NCBI GenBank assembly: GCA_947593355.1
Contig: CANQDO010000010.1
Span: 1 to 42,200 of the forward strand
Direction of reading: 5' to 3'
DNA from: an uncultured Clostridia bacterium
GTDB taxonomy: Bacteria > Bacillota > Clostridia > TANB77 > CAG-508
DNA length: 42,200 bases
The notes beneath the pieces are model-generated. The model searched no databases. It saw nothing but the letters and a program-made list of their open reading frames with translations, and had not been told where the DNA came from. Numbering within the stretch: the first letter of the stretch is position 1; every line of letters begins with the position of its first letter. Shown piece after piece: positions 1-8,850 of the stretch. The translations under genes were made by a program, and so were the position numbers.

Positions 1-202
1 AGGTATTTTTGATAAATGCACTATTTTATTTTAAAAATAGTTGGAGTTTTATCTACCCCAACTAATATTATAGAACCGCAATTTTATGTAAAATCATGTA
101 TAATATAGATAGCATTCGTGGGTACGGCGAAATATAATAAATGTACCACATTTAAGTATATTACTGGAACTTCAGTAATAACAAAATGGATAAGGAGACA
201 TT

Positions 203-670
203 ATGAAGCGGACTATTGTAATCGAATGTCAATCTTGTAAAGGAACAGGGCTTTACAAAGGTGTGTGGGAAAGAGACGGAACAGCAGTTATATGTTGGGA
301 CTGCAAAGGAACGGGCAAAACCGAATTTACTTACGATGAGTTTAAAGGGCGTAAGGAAAGAGAAGACGTAACTCGAGTATTTGAAAGAAACTTCGGATAT
401 GTGCATTCAGATAAGGACACTACAACAGAAGAAGGAGTAACACTTCATTTCTCAAAGTATGGCTGTTCCTATGAAGAATGGAAGGCAGGTGTTAAACCTA
501 CTCCTATGGAAGAACTGTATTGCCCATATGTTTATCGCAACGAAGGCAGATGTGATGAGCCATGTAGCCGTTGCAAGCAAGGTTTTAAAGGCTTCGGGAA
601 CATCAGTAATTGCAAGTTCTATTCAGACAAAGCAAAGTGCTGGGAAGAATGGCACAAGAGTAACGATTAA
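203..670 (+). CDS. Cys-rich protein with DnaJ-type zinc motifs (hypothetical)
   Basis: A 155-residue protein of unknown function. Two CxxCxGxG units (C9/C12 and C31/C34) resemble the zinc-binding repeats of DnaJ. A second cluster of cysteines (residues 107, 117, 121, 124, 137, 146) suggests another metal site. There is no J domain, signal peptide or membrane segment. The start is set by AAGGAGA six bases before ATG. Base composition is richer in G+C than the housekeeping genes to the right, and the neighbour is a phage-type amidase on the opposite strand, so a phage or other mobile origin is possible (inference). Upstream, positions 159-180 form a perfect 8-bp hairpin in the untranslated leader. 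Confidence 0.65.
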   Translation: MKRTIVIECQSCKGTGLYKGVWERDGTAVICWDCKGTGKTEFTYDEFKGRKEREDVTRVFERNFGYVHSDKDTTTEEGVTLHFSKYGCSYEEWKAGVKPTPMEELYCPYVYRNEGRCDEPCSRCKQGFKGFGNISNCKFYSDKAKCWEEWHKSND

Positions 671-681
671 CCTTAATCCAA

Positions 682-712
682 AGAGGGCGTCCTATTTTAT
701 AGGGCGCCTTCT
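682..712. terminator. Hairpin between convergent genes
   Basis: A 13-bp stem (682-694 with 700-712, two wobble pairs, 5-base loop) lies between the stops of the zinc protein and the amidase. It is GC-rich in its core, and only short T runs follow on either strand, so it may be a bidirectional terminator of modest strength. Confidence 0.5.
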
Positions 713-717
713 ACAAT

Positions 718-1557
718 TTATAGAATTTTTTGATTCACTATTTTTTGAATTGCCTCATAGTCATATCCTTCAGCTTTCAATTTTTGTTCTCTTTGAGGTT
801 GATTTCCCCACTTACCAGCAATTATTTCATTTGCAATTTCTTCATTTGATTTTTTACTTGGAGAACCTTGCAAAAGTTCATTTACTTTATTTTGAATAGC
901 ATCATAATCATATCCTTGTGCAATTAAAGTTTCCTTTCTTTGAGGATTATTACCATATTTACCATTTATAACATCTCTTGCTAATTCTTCTATTGATTGC
1001 TTTTTCTCTGGAGTTGCAACTGTTTCAGAAGTTTCTTTATATTTTATATTATAGTATTCATATAGTGCTTTTGCTAGCTCTTTGCCTATCAATTCTGTAT
1101 TATCTATAATCCATTTTGCATCTTCTGCGTTGCTATGAAAACCTACTTCTGTTAATACTGCTATTGCTTTTGTTGAGCCAGTTTCAGCTAAACTATTGTA
1201 TTTTACGCCTCTATCGCTACTAGGTGTAATTTTTGATAACCTTTTATATACAATTTGTGCTAACTTATCTGCCTCTGTATTTGGAGAATATGCATATACT
1301 TCGCAACCTCTTGCAGAGCTAACACCAGCATTAGTGTGAATAGAAAAGTGTACATCAGAATTGCTGTTATTACTATCTCGTATTACTTCTTCTAAACTCA
1401 TATTAGGATTATTTCTAACAACTGTAAAACTAGAATTTTTCTTTAATTCTCTTTCTACTACGTCTGCAATTTCATTACATCTTTTTTCTTCTGTTCCATA
1501 ATTTCCTACGCCAACATTTTGGTCTTGAAAACTTGGACTTAAATAGATTTTTGGCAT
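718..1557 (-). CDS. N-acetylmuramoyl-L-alanine amidase with two Cpl-7 (CW_7) repeats
   Basis: A peptidoglycan hydrolase of the Amidase_3 family, expected to cut the muramoyl-L-alanine amide bond. The catalytic domain spans about residues 3-170: opening strand IYLSPSFQDQN, Glu24, the SIHTNAG motif with His74, and VLTEVGFHSN with catalytic Glu137. The usual first zinc His after the opening strand is not seen; from memory this is shared by other amidases opening with LSPS. Two C-terminal CW_7 repeats follow (about 189-229 and 238-277), each ending GYDYxAIQxxVN. These repeats bind cell wall in phage Cpl-7 lysozyme and many phage endolysins. No signal peptide is present, as expected for an endolysin released by a holin, but no holin is visible nearby. 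AAAGGA precedes the ATG. It is probably a prophage-derived or domesticated lysin. Confidence 0.88.
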   Translation of the reverse strand: MPKIYLSPSFQDQNVGVGNYGTEEKRCNEIADVVERELKKNSSFTVVRNNPNMSLEEVIRDSNNSNSDVHFSIHTNAGVSSARGCEVYAYSPNTEADKLAQIVYKRLSKITPSSDRGVKYNSLAETGSTKAIAVLTEVGFHSNAEDAKWIIDNTELIGKELAKALYEYYNIKYKETSETVATPEKKQSIEELARDVINGKYGNNPQRKETLIAQGYDYDAIQNKVNELLQGSPSKKSNEEIANEIIAGKWGNQPQREQKLKAEGYDYEAIQKIVNQKIL

Positions 1558-1685
1558 ACTTATTAATCATTCCTTTCTTTGCTTTCGTCGCCATTAAACT
1601 ACGAAAGTCAAAATTTTAAAAAATATATTTGCTTATAATATAATATGAATATAAAATAGTAAAGTGAATATTATTGAAATAAATC

Positions 1686-1715
1686 TTGCTAATTAGAGAA
1701 AAGGTGTGGTAAAAT
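1686..1715 (+). promoter_or_regulatory. Predicted sigma-A promoter for dapF
   Basis: TTGCTA (1686-1691), an 18-base spacer, then TAAAAT (1710-1715) preceded by TGG, which gives an extended -10. It lies about 60 bases before the dapF start. Confidence 0.5.
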
Positions 1716-1776
1716 ACGAGAAGTAAAAATGTAAATACTATTTTACTTGATATTAATACCTATAGAGGTGAAAATT

Positions 1777-2676
1777 ATGGAATTTACAAAAATGGAAGGG
1801 CTAGGAAATGACTATGTGTATATTGATTGCTATACAAAAGAGCAAAAAATAGAGAATATGTCGAACCTAGCTCAAACTATTAGCAACAGGCATTTTGGAG
1901 TAGGTTCAGATGGACTAATTTTAATTTGTAAAAGTAGTATAGCTGATTTCAAAATGAGAATGTTCAATAGTGATGGTAGTGAAGCAGAAATGTGTGGAAA
2001 CGGAATTAGATGTGTTGGAAAATTTGTGTACGACAAAGGTCTCACACAAAAAGAAGAAATAACAGTAGAAACATTAGCAGGAATAAAAAAATTAAAATTA
2101 AATATAGAAAAGGGAAAGGTAAAAACAGTAAGAGTAGATATGGGACAGCCAATTTTAGAGCCAGATAAAATACCAGTAATACCTATGAAAAACGAAAACC
2201 CTGTAAAAAATTTAGAATTACAAGTATTAGACAAAAAGTTCAGATTCACTTGTGTATCAATGGGAAATCCGCATGCAGTAGCTTTTATAAAAGGAGTAAA
2301 TAATAAGTTACAAACTATAAAAGATGTAGAAGAAAATATAAATAAAAATATAGAAGAATTTGATATAGAAAAATATGGGAAAATAGTAGAAGTAGACAAT
2401 CATTTTCCTAAAAAAGTAAATGTAGAATTTATAGAAATAGAAAATGAAAATTATATGAAAATGAGAGTATGGGAGCGAGGCTCTGGAGAAACCCTTGCTT
2501 GTGGTACAGGAGCATGTGCATCTGTAGTTGCAGCAATTATAAACGGTTATGCAAAGAAAAATACACCTATAACTGTAAAATTGTTAGGTGGCAACTTAGA
2601 AATAGAATGGAATGAAAAAGATAATCATGTATATATGACAGGGCCTGCAACTACTGTATTTGAAGGAAAGCTTTAA
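1777..2676 (+). CDS. dapF: Diaminopimelate epimerase
   Basis: Converts LL- to meso-diaminopimelate in the lysine and peptidoglycan precursor pathway, in the cytoplasm. It is 299 residues in two pseudo-symmetric halves. Both catalytic cysteines are present: Cys73 in EMCGNGIRC and Cys242 in [10 protein letters not shown]. The N-terminal [15 protein letters not shown] motif is typical. The frame is open from a TTG at 1747, but the ATG at 1777 is chosen because GAGGTG lies six bases upstream and the conserved N-terminus begins there. The TAA stop abuts a GGGGACGG-type repeat. Lysine-pathway partners are not adjacent. Confidence 0.97.
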   Translation: MEFTKMEGLGNDYVYIDCYTKEQKIENMSNLAQTISNRHFGVGSDGLILICKSSIADFKMRMFNSDGSEAEMCGNGIRCVGKFVYDKGLTQKEEITVETLAGIKKLKLNIEKGKVKTVRVDMGQPILEPDKIPVIPMKNENPVKNLELQVLDKKFRFTCVSMGNPHAVAFIKGVNNKLQTIKDVEENINKNIEEFDIEKYGKIVEVDNHFPKKVNVEFIEIENENYMKMRVWERGSGETLACGTGACASVVAAIINGYAKKNTPITVKLLGGNLEIEWNEKDNHVYMTGPATTVFEGKL

Positions 2677-2712
2677 GGGGGACGGTTCTAAAAATCCGGA
2701 ATTTAGGGACGG
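2677..2712 (+). repeat. Palindromic-repeat family 2, single half-copy
   Basis: Starts at the base after the dapF stop. GGGGACGGTTCTAAAAATCC and what follows match, almost base for base, one arm of the large inverted repeat at 36089-36185. Here only one orientation is present, followed by GGGACGG. It resembles a solitary REP-like unit (inference). Confidence 0.75.
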
Positions 2713-2804
2713 AGGAAAAATTCCTTACCAAGAGGATTATAAAAGTCAAGATTTGAAAATGAGGTAAAAGATTCTTAAGAGAAGGATTATAGGAGGTATA
2801 ATAT

Positions 2805-3584
2805 ATGGAAAATTTAAGATTTAGTATAATAATGCCAGCATATAATGCAGAAAAATATATAGAAAGAAGTATAAATAGTGTATTAGACCAAAGTTTTGAA
2901 AATTATGAGTTAATAGTAGTAGATGATTGCTCTAAAGACGGAACTTTTGAAAAAATAAAGCAGTATGGAGGTAAAGTAGTAGCATTACAAAACAGCGAAA
3001 ATAAGAGAGCGGGAGGAGCAAGAAATACAGGACTAAATGCAGCAAAAGGCGAATATATAATATTCTTAGATTCAGATGATATGTTATATGAAAAAGATAC
3101 ACTTAAAAAAATAGATGAAGTAATAGGGGATACTAATGTTGACTTAATATATTTAGGTTTTAAATTTTCTGGTAGCAGAGATGATATGGTAATTCCATCA
3201 AAAGAAACATGTACAAAGAAATTTAAAGCATCAGAAGATGACTATATGAATATTTGGAGTAAATGTTGGAATAGAGAATATTTAAATAAAAATAATATAA
3301 GATTTGCAGAAGGAAGATATTATGAAGATACATTATTTAATTTTCATGGTATCATGAAAGCAAATTCATATTTAGTAGCTGAATTTCCAACACATATATA
3401 TGAATGTGGAATACAAACTAGTATGACAAATAATATAACATTTAAACATTTATATGATGTTATAGAAAACCTTAAAGATATGAAGGAAATAAAGGATACA
3501 GAGGGTACTGAAGAAATTAATATTTTAATAAAAAAGACAGTTGATTTATGTAAAAGAATTGTAGAGAAAGTTATGGGAATGTAG
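2805..3584 (+). CDS. Glycosyltransferase family 2
   Basis: A 259-residue soluble GT-A glycosyltransferase that transfers a sugar from a nucleotide donor. The N-terminal catalytic domain shows MPAYNAEKYI (about 10-19), the nucleotide-binding VVDD (38-41) and the metal-binding DSDD (89-92). The C-terminal half is less conserved, and there is no membrane segment. Donor and acceptor cannot be read from the sequence; cell-surface polysaccharide or glycolipid synthesis is the usual role. AGGAGGT lies about seven bases before the ATG. It stands alone, between the dapF repeat and a terminator followed by rpsO. Confidence 0.88.
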   Translation: MENLRFSIIMPAYNAEKYIERSINSVLDQSFENYELIVVDDCSKDGTFEKIKQYGGKVVALQNSENKRAGGARNTGLNAAKGEYIIFLDSDDMLYEKDTLKKIDEVIGDTNVDLIYLGFKFSGSRDDMVIPSKETCTKKFKASEDDYMNIWSKCWNREYLNKNNIRFAEGRYYEDTLFNFHGIMKANSYLVAEFPTHIYECGIQTSMTNNITFKHLYDVIENLKDMKEIKDTEGTEEINILIKKTVDLCKRIVEKVMGM

Positions 3585-3598
3585 AATTTGTATCAAGT

Positions 3599-3633
3599 AT
3601 ACAATAATATTCCTGAAAACTATTGTATTTTTT
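3599..3633 (+). terminator. Rho-independent terminator after the glycosyltransferase
   Basis: ATACAATA pairs with TATTGTAT (3599-3606 with 3621-3628) and is followed by a T run to 3633. The 3' arm overlaps the predicted rpsO -35 box. Confidence 0.7.
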
Positions 3634-3651
3634 AGAAAATTATGTTATTAT
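3623..3651 (+). promoter_or_regulatory. Predicted promoter for rpsO
   Basis: TTGTAT (3623-3628), a 17-base spacer, then TATTAT (3646-3651). A second -10-like TATAAT overlaps at 3649-3654. It leaves a leader of about 85-90 bases. Confidence 0.45.
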
Positions 3652-3659
3652 AATAATGT

Positions 3660-3744
3660 TAAAAATTACCTTATACTTAGCTTTAGGAAAAATTACACCA
3701 CTAAAACTCAGTTTAAGGCATATAAAAAATAGGAGGTGTAAAAT
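3660..3744 (+). promoter_or_regulatory. rpsO leader with predicted pseudoknot over the ribosome binding site
   Basis: An outer stem pairs 3669-3680 with 3707-3718 (two internal mismatches). An inner stem pairs 3682-3686 with 3701-3705. The 14-base loop contains TTACACC (3693-3699), which is complementary to GGTGTAA (3735-3741), overlapping the AGGAGG ribosome binding site and the spacer before ATG 3745. This is the layout expected for translational autocontrol by S15. Known: S15 represses its own mRNA through unrelated RNA folds in several bacterial groups. Inferred: that this fold does so. Confidence 0.5.
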
Positions 3745-4008
3745 ATGACAAAGGAAAGAAAACAAGAAATCATTAATACTTATAAAAGAGATGAAAACGA
3801 CACTGGTTCTCCAGAAGTTCAAATAGCTCTTTTAACAGAAAGAATTAATGAATTAACAGAACATTTAAAAGTTCACACAAAAGACAATCATTCAAGAAGA
3901 GGTCTTCTAAAAATGGTTGGTGCAAGAAGAAGCTTACTAAAATATTTAAGTGACAAAGATGTTCAAAGATATAGAGATATAGTTGAAAAACTAGGATTAA
4001 GAAAATAA
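3745..4008 (+). CDS. rpsO: 30S ribosomal protein S15
   Basis: An 87-residue primary 16S rRNA-binding protein of the small subunit. Hallmarks include ETGS-like [16 protein letters not shown] at about 20-35, the [12 protein letters not shown] segment at about 45-55 and the basic C-terminus. The length is typical (88-89). AGGAGGTG precedes the ATG. It sits directly upstream of pnp, the common rpsO-pnp order, but a strong terminator and a long structured spacer separate the two here. Confidence 0.98.
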   Translation: MTKERKQEIINTYKRDENDTGSPEVQIALLTERINELTEHLKVHTKDNHSRRGLLKMVGARRSLLKYLSDKDVQRYRDIVEKLGLRK

Positions 4009-4014
4009 TCTTCA

Positions 4015-4053
4015 AGGACGTTTTGCCAAAACAAAGTAAAACGTCCTATTTTT
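4015..4053 (+). terminator. Terminator after rpsO
   Basis: AGGACGTTTT (4015-4024) pairs with AAAACGTCCT (4038-4047), followed by ATTTTT. Flanking TCTTCAA and TTGAAGA can extend the stem. Confidence 0.85.
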
Positions 4054-4107
4054 GAAGAAAATGTATTTCTTTAAAAGATGTAAAAATTAGTTTATTTTAC
4101 AAAAAAG

Positions 4108-4206
4108 GTGTAATAAAAATTAGCAATACTTATAATTAGTTAGTAGCTTGTACAAAATATTAATAAATTACTAATATTTTGTAGAGGTTACACTAATAAA
4201 GTATTG
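4108..4206 (+). promoter_or_regulatory. Structured pnp leader with competing stems
   Basis: A perfect 12-bp hairpin (4151-4162 with 4172-4183) lies in the untranslated leader. Two further complementary pairs cross each other: GTGTAA 4108-4113 with TTACAC 4188-4193, and CAATACTT 4124-4131 with AAGTATTG 4199-4206. They could form a pseudoknot or two exclusive folds. In E. coli the pnp leader is cut by RNase III and autoregulated; whether that applies here is unknown. Confidence 0.35.
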
Positions 4207-4236
4207 TTAAAATACAATGAAAAGGAGTAGAAAATT

Positions 4237-6351
4237 ATGTTTAAAACTTATGAAACAGAATTAGCAGGAAGAAAATTAACAATAGAAACAGGAAAAATAG
4301 CAGAACTTGCAAATGGTAGTGTAGTTGTAAGGTATGGAGATACTGTTGTAATGGTAAATGTTACAGCAGCAAAGGAGCCAAAAGAGGGAGTGGACTTTTT
4401 CCCACTTTCAGTAGATTATGAGGAAAAATTATATGCAGTAGGTAAAATTCCAGGAAGCTTTATGAAAAGGGAAGGAAAGCCAGCAGACAAAGCAATATTA
4501 ACATCAAGAGCAATAGATAGACCTCTTCGTCCATTATTCCCAAAAGATTTTAGAAATGATGTATGTGTTGTTGCAACAGTACTTTCTGTCGAGCAAGATA
4601 ATAGTCCAGAAGTATGTGCAATGATAGGTGCTTCAGCAGCACTTTCAATTTCAGATATACCATTTGGTGGACCAACAGCTGCAGTAAATGTAGGGTATGT
4701 AAATGATGAAATAATAATAAACCCAACAGTAGAGCAAAGGGAAAAATCAAGGTTAACATTAACAGTAGCTGGAACACAAGAAAAAATAACAATGATAGAA
4801 GCAGGAGCAGATGAAATACCAAACGACACAATGCTAGAGGCAATTAAAAAAGCACATGTTGAAATAAAGAAAATTTGTGATTTTATAACTGAAATTAAAA
4901 ACGATATAGGAAAACCAAAATTTGAATATCAATCTTTTGCAACAGATCCAGAAGTATATGCTGAAGTAGAGGCTAATTTTAAAGATAGAATGTACCAAGA
5001 TGTACAAGCAGTAGACAAAGAAATTAGAGATGCTAATATAGAAAAGATAACAGAAGACATTACAAATTATTATATAGAAAAATATGGTGAAGAGGTTGCA
5101 GAAGAAAAGAAACAAGCCATAGCAGATAGTGTTCACGATTTAGAGAAAAAATGTGTTAGAGAAATGATATTTGTAGAACATAAACGTCCAGATGGAAGAA
5201 AGCTAGATGAAATAAGACCTCTTTCATGTGAAGTAGGAATACTTCCAAGAGTTCATGGAAGTGCATTATTTACAAGAGGTCAAACTCAAGTAATGTCAGT
5301 TGCAACATTAGGAATGAAGAGTGAAGAGCAAATGTTAGATGGTGTTGATGAAGAAACTTCAAAAAGATACATTCACCACTACAATTTCCCTTCATATTCA
5401 GTAGGGGAAGCAAGGCCATCTCGTGGACCAGGAAGAAGAGAAGTAGGACATGGGGCTTTAGCAGAAAAAGCATTAGTTCCAGTACTTCCATCAGAAGAAG
5501 AATTTCCATATACAATAAGAGTTGTATCAGAAGTATTATCTTCAAATGGTTCAACATCACAAGCAAGTATATGTGGAAGCACACTTGCTTTAATGGATGC
5601 AGGTGTTCCAATTAAAAAGCCAGTTGCAGGTATATCAACAGGTTTAGTAACAAGCAAAGATAATCCAAATGACTATATAATGCTTACAGATATTCAAGGA
5701 ATAGAAGACTTTTTCGGAGATATGGATTTTAAAGTTGGTGGAACAAAGGACGGAATTACAGCAATACAAGTAGATATTAAAATAGACGGTTTAACTTATG
5801 ACATAATAAAAGAAGCATTTGAAAGAACAAAGGTAGCAAGGGACTATATTTTAGACAATATAATGGCGCCAGTAATAGACAAGCCAAGAGCTGATATTTC
5901 AAAATATGCTCCAAGAATATTAACATTAAATATACCAGTAGACAAAATAAAAGATGTAATAGGTCCTGGTGGAAAAATGATTAATAAAATAATAGATGCA
6001 ACAGGAGTAAAAATAGATATAGAAGAAGACGGTAGAGTTTGCATTTACTCAGTAGAGGGACAAGATGGACCAAAAGCATTAAAGATGATTGAAGAAATTA
6101 CAAGAGAAATTGAACCAGGAAAAATTTATGATGGAAAGGTAAGCAGAATAGTTTCATTTGGTGCATTTGTAGATTTAGGTGCAGGAAAAGAAGGTTTACT
6201 TCATATATCTAAGATATCAAGCAAAAGGGTAGAAAAAGTTGAAGATGTACTAGCAGTTGGAGATGAAGTAACAGTAAAAGTTACAGATATAGACAGTCAA
6301 GGACGAATCAATTTAAGTATGAAAGATTTAGAAGTGCATGAAGAAGAGTAA
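4237..6351 (+). CDS. pnp: Polynucleotide phosphorylase
   Basis: A 3'-5' phosphorolytic exoribonuclease that degrades mRNA to nucleoside diphosphates and works as a trimeric ring. It has 704 residues in the full domain order: first RNase PH-like domain (about 10-145), helical linker, second catalytic RNase PH-like domain (about 320-540, containing the conserved RGQTQVM and [17 protein letters not shown] segments), KH domain (about 555-615, [10 protein letters not shown]) and S1 domain (about 620-695, [15 protein letters not shown]). AAAGGAG is nine bases before the ATG. A weak hairpin follows the stop. Confidence 0.98.
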   Translation: MFKTYETELAGRKLTIETGKIAELANGSVVVRYGDTVVMVNVTAAKEPKEGVDFFPLSVDYEEKLYAVGKIPGSFMKREGKPADKAILTSRAIDRPLRPLFPKDFRNDVCVVATVLSVEQDNSPEVCAMIGASAALSISDIPFGGPTAAVNVGYVNDEIIINPTVEQREKSRLTLTVAGTQEKITMIEAGADEIPNDTMLEAIKKAHVEIKKICDFITEIKNDIGKPKFEYQSFATDPEVYAEVEANFKDRMYQDVQAVDKEIRDANIEKITEDITNYYIEKYGEEVAEEKKQAIADSVHDLEKKCVREMIFVEHKRPDGRKLDEIRPLSCEVGILPRVHGSALFTRGQTQVMSVATLGMKSEEQMLDGVDEETSKRYIHHYNFPSYSVGEARPSRGPGRREVGHGALAEKALVPVLPSEEEFPYTIRVVSEVLSSNGSTSQASICGSTLALMDAGVPIKKPVAGISTGLVTSKDNPNDYIMLTDIQGIEDFFGDMDFKVGGTKDGITAIQVDIKIDGLTYDIIKEAFERTKVARDYILDNIMAPVIDKPRADISKYAPRILTLNIPVDKIKDVIGPGGKMINKIIDATGVKIDIEEDGRVCIYSVEGQDGPKALKMIEEITREIEPGKIYDGKVSRIVSFGAFVDLGAGKEGLLHISKISSKRVEKVEDVLAVGDEVTVKVTDIDSQGRINLSMKDLEVHEEE

Positions 6352-6360
6352 AATATATCA

Positions 6361-6398
6361 TCACACAAAAATACAATATTTATGTATGTGTGAAATTT
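6361..6398 (+). terminator. Weak terminator after pnp
   Basis: TCACACA (6361-6367) pairs with TGTGTGA (6387-6393), followed by AATTTT. The loop is long, so efficiency is doubtful. Confidence 0.45.
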
Positions 6399-6446
6399 TA
6401 GACATTAACAGAATATGAGCGAAATCTTAAAATTTTATTAACAATA

Positions 6447-6475
6447 TTGTAAAAAAATATATTAAAGAGTATAAT
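6447..6475 (+). promoter_or_regulatory. Predicted sigma-A promoter for the membrane glycosyltransferase
   Basis: TTGTAA (6447-6452), a 17-base spacer, then TATAAT (6470-6475), about 47 bases before the gene. Confidence 0.65.
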
Positions 6476-6521
6476 GTTTCCAGAACTTAAATATAATAAG
6501 TAGTATAATGAGGAGAGAAAA

Positions 6522-7751
6522 ATGGAGTATTTATATATAATACAACAAGCATTAGTTTGGGTAGTAACAATATTCTGGTTATATCAACTAATTGTAAGTG
6601 TATGTTCATTAATTAAATTAAAAGATAAGCCAATTATAGAAGAAAAAAATAATCGTTTTATGCTAATTATTCCTGCTCATAACGAATCTAAAGTAGTAGG
6701 TAACTTAATTGAAAGTTTGAAAAAACAGGATTATCCAAAGGATTTATATGATATATATGTTATAGCAGATAACTGTACAGATAATACAGCTGAAATTGCA
6801 AGGAATGCGGGAGCTTTAGTATATGAAAGATTTGACGATACAAAGAAAACAAAAGGTTATGCGATGCAATGGTTTTTAAATCAAAAAATAGAGGAAAATG
6901 CACCATATGATGCTTTTTGCGTTTTTGATGCAGATAATATAGTAGATGTAAACTTTTTAAAGGCAATGAATAAAAAGCTATGTCAAGGTGAAGATGTAGT
7001 ACAGGGTTATAGAGACATTAAAAATCCTACAGACAGTTGGATTTCAGCAGGGTATGCAATATTTTATTGGACAATGAATAGATTCTATCATTTAGCAAGG
7101 TATAATTTGGGACTATCTCCATTAATAAATGGTACAGGTTTTATGGTAAAATTTGATGTTATAAAACCGGAAGGATGGAATACCAAAACACTTACAGAAG
7201 ATATTGAATTTTCATTAAAAAGAATAATTGCAGGTAAAAGATTAGGCTGGGCAACAGATGCAATAGTATATGACGAACAGCCAGTAGGTTTTAAACAATC
7301 TTGGTCACAAAGAACAAGATGGACAGTTGGACATATTCAATGTATGAAAGAGTATACAGGCTTACTTGCAACTGCTGTAAAAGAAAAGAAAACATTAATG
7401 AACTTTGATGGTTTATTATATATATTAGGTAGTATTCCAATGTTTATACTAACATTAGTATTATTAGCAATAAATGTAATAATTTATGTATTCAATGGTA
7501 TGACATGGCTAGACTTATTAGTAAATGCTGTAAGGTATTTAATACCAACATTCTTATTGCCAATATTAACAGCAATAGTAATAATGCTACTAGATAAAAA
7601 GCCAATAAGACCAATGATTAAAGGGTTAATATTTTATCCAATATTCCTTGGTTCATGGTTACTAATTAATTTTAAATGTTTATTTAAAAGGGAAACAAAA
7701 TGGGAAAAAATTGACCACGTTAGAGATATTAAGATTAATGAGGTTAGTTAA
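6522..7751 (+). CDS. Membrane glycosyltransferase family 2 (processive type)
   Basis: A 409-residue inner-membrane glycosyltransferase. An N-terminal membrane segment (about 8-32) is followed by a cytoplasmic GT-A domain with PAHNES (51-56), DAD (136-138), TED (225-227) and the QRTRW signature (263-267). Three hydrophobic C-terminal segments follow (about 293-325, 335-357, 365-385). The D,D,D,QxxRW pattern is that of processive enzymes such as poly-N-acetylglucosamine, hyaluronan and cellulose synthases. The sugar made is not readable from sequence, and no export or modification partners lie alongside, so a single-gene glycolipid or exopolysaccharide role is possible. GAGGAGAG precedes the ATG. 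It is flanked by its own promoter and a strong terminator, so it is monocistronic. Confidence 0.88.
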   Translation: MEYLYIIQQALVWVVTIFWLYQLIVSVCSLIKLKDKPIIEEKNNRFMLIIPAHNESKVVGNLIESLKKQDYPKDLYDIYVIADNCTDNTAEIARNAGALVYERFDDTKKTKGYAMQWFLNQKIEENAPYDAFCVFDADNIVDVNFLKAMNKKLCQGEDVVQGYRDIKNPTDSWISAGYAIFYWTMNRFYHLARYNLGLSPLINGTGFMVKFDVIKPEGWNTKTLTEDIEFSLKRIIAGKRLGWATDAIVYDEQPVGFKQSWSQRTRWTVGHIQCMKEYTGLLATAVKEKKTLMNFDGLLYILGSIPMFILTLVLLAINVIIYVFNGMTWLDLLVNAVRYLIPTFLLPILTAIVIMLLDKKPIRPMIKGLIFYPIFLGSWLLINFKCLFKRETKWEKIDHVRDIKINEVS

Positions 7752-7772
7752 AAATAAATATGTACAAAGCAA

Positions 7773-7806
7773 AAGCATAGGAAATTTATCCTATGCTTAT
7801 TTTTTG
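7773..7806 (+). terminator. Strong terminator after the membrane glycosyltransferase
   Basis: AAGCATAGGA (7773-7782) pairs perfectly with TCCTATGCTT (7789-7798), followed by ATTTTTT. Confidence 0.93.
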
Positions 7807-7862
7807 TCCGTCCTTACGCACAAAATTTGATGTATCGAATAAGATAAAACGAGGTGAAGAAA

Positions 7863-8807
7863 ATGAATTATAAATATTATACTTCTAATAATAATGGGCA
7901 AGATGATTATGGTTTAAAATACATAGACGAACAAGGTTATGGCCTAATATGTAAAGATTACAAACTAGAATTTCCTCCACAACATCAGGACACTCAACCA
8001 GGAATGGAGTATTTAATGACACCTAGACCTATATTTAATAATCCATATTATAGAGGCTCTGGAAAACTTATGAATAAAGTTGCAATTATAACAGGTGGAG
8101 ATTCAGGAATAGGAAGAGCAGTAGCAGTTGGATTTGTAAAAGAGGGAGCAACTGTAGTAATTGCATATTATAATGAGCATAAAGACGCAGAAGAAACAAA
8201 GGAATTTATTGAAAGACTTGGAGGAACATGTATATTACTTGCCGGAGACATAAAAGATAATAGTTTTTGTGATAAAATAATAGATGAAACTATAAATAAG
8301 TTTGGAAAAATAGATATTTTAGTAAATAATGCAGGAGTTCAGTATCAACAGAAAAGCTTATTAGATATAACAGATGAGCAATTTGATTTGACTATGAAAA
8401 CTAATGTATATGCAATGTTTTATTTAACTAAAAAAGCCTTAAAACATATGTTACCAGGTTCAAGCATTATAAATGTAACTTCAATAACTACATTTAAAGG
8501 AGAACCAGAATTAATAGATTATGTAACAAGTAAAGGTGCAATTGTAGGTTTTACAAGATCGCTTGCAACTAATTTAGCAGAGAAAAATATAAGAGTAAAT
8601 GCAGTATCTCCGGGAGTATTTTGGACACCTTTGCAACCAGCTTGTTGGGAGGCAGAAAAAATACCAACATTAGGTTCAGATGCACCAATGGGAAGAGCAG
8701 GCCATCCATATGAAATAGCGCCATTATTTATATATTTAGCAAGTGCAGATTCATCATATGTTACAGGTCAAGTTATGCATATTAATGGCGGAGAATATAA
8801 AGGTTAA
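7863..8807 (+). CDS. Short-chain dehydrogenase/reductase with N-terminal extension
   Basis: An NAD(P)-dependent oxidoreductase, 314 residues. A Rossmann fold begins near residue 70 after an extension of about 65 residues, as in the YhdF/YhxC/general-stress-protein-39 group. The cofactor loop is TGGDSGIG (77-84), with NNAG at about 156-159. Catalytic Ser207, Tyr220 and Lys224 (YVTSK) are present. A GTG at 7854 is in frame but lies inside the GAGGTG ribosome binding site, so the ATG at 7863 is the start. The substrate is unknown; family members are often general-stress proteins. It is not part of the fatty-acid cluster and stands alone between a terminator and mutS2. Confidence 0.88.
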   Translation: MNYKYYTSNNNGQDDYGLKYIDEQGYGLICKDYKLEFPPQHQDTQPGMEYLMTPRPIFNNPYYRGSGKLMNKVAIITGGDSGIGRAVAVGFVKEGATVVIAYYNEHKDAEETKEFIERLGGTCILLAGDIKDNSFCDKIIDETINKFGKIDILVNNAGVQYQQKSLLDITDEQFDLTMKTNVYAMFYLTKKALKHMLPGSSIINVTSITTFKGEPELIDYVTSKGAIVGFTRSLATNLAEKNIRVNAVSPGVFWTPLQPACWEAEKIPTLGSDAPMGRAGHPYEIAPLFIYLASADSSYVTGQVMHINGGEYKG

Positions 8808-8850
8808 TAATAAAATAAGTTTGCAAAAACTTCACAATAGTCTATTACTA

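Noticed and set aside
38..64. Terminator-like TAGTTGG/CCAACTA hairpin near the left edge
   Set aside because: The T run would function only on the minus strand, where no gene ends nearby. It may belong to the amidase transcript or to sequence outside the window, so it is too uncertain to list.
459..899. 146-codon frame overlapping the Cys-rich gene and running into the amidase region
   Set aside because: No ribosome binding site; it crosses the intergenic hairpin and the 3' part of the amidase on the other strand.
1558..1776. Lysine riboswitch upstream of dapF
   Set aside because: The leader after the promoter is about 60 bases and too short for the multi-helix lysine riboswitch.
1872..2399. 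175-codon minus-strand frame inside dapF
   Set aside because: A shadow of a well-supported dapF; no ribosome binding site, and the composition follows the opposite strand.
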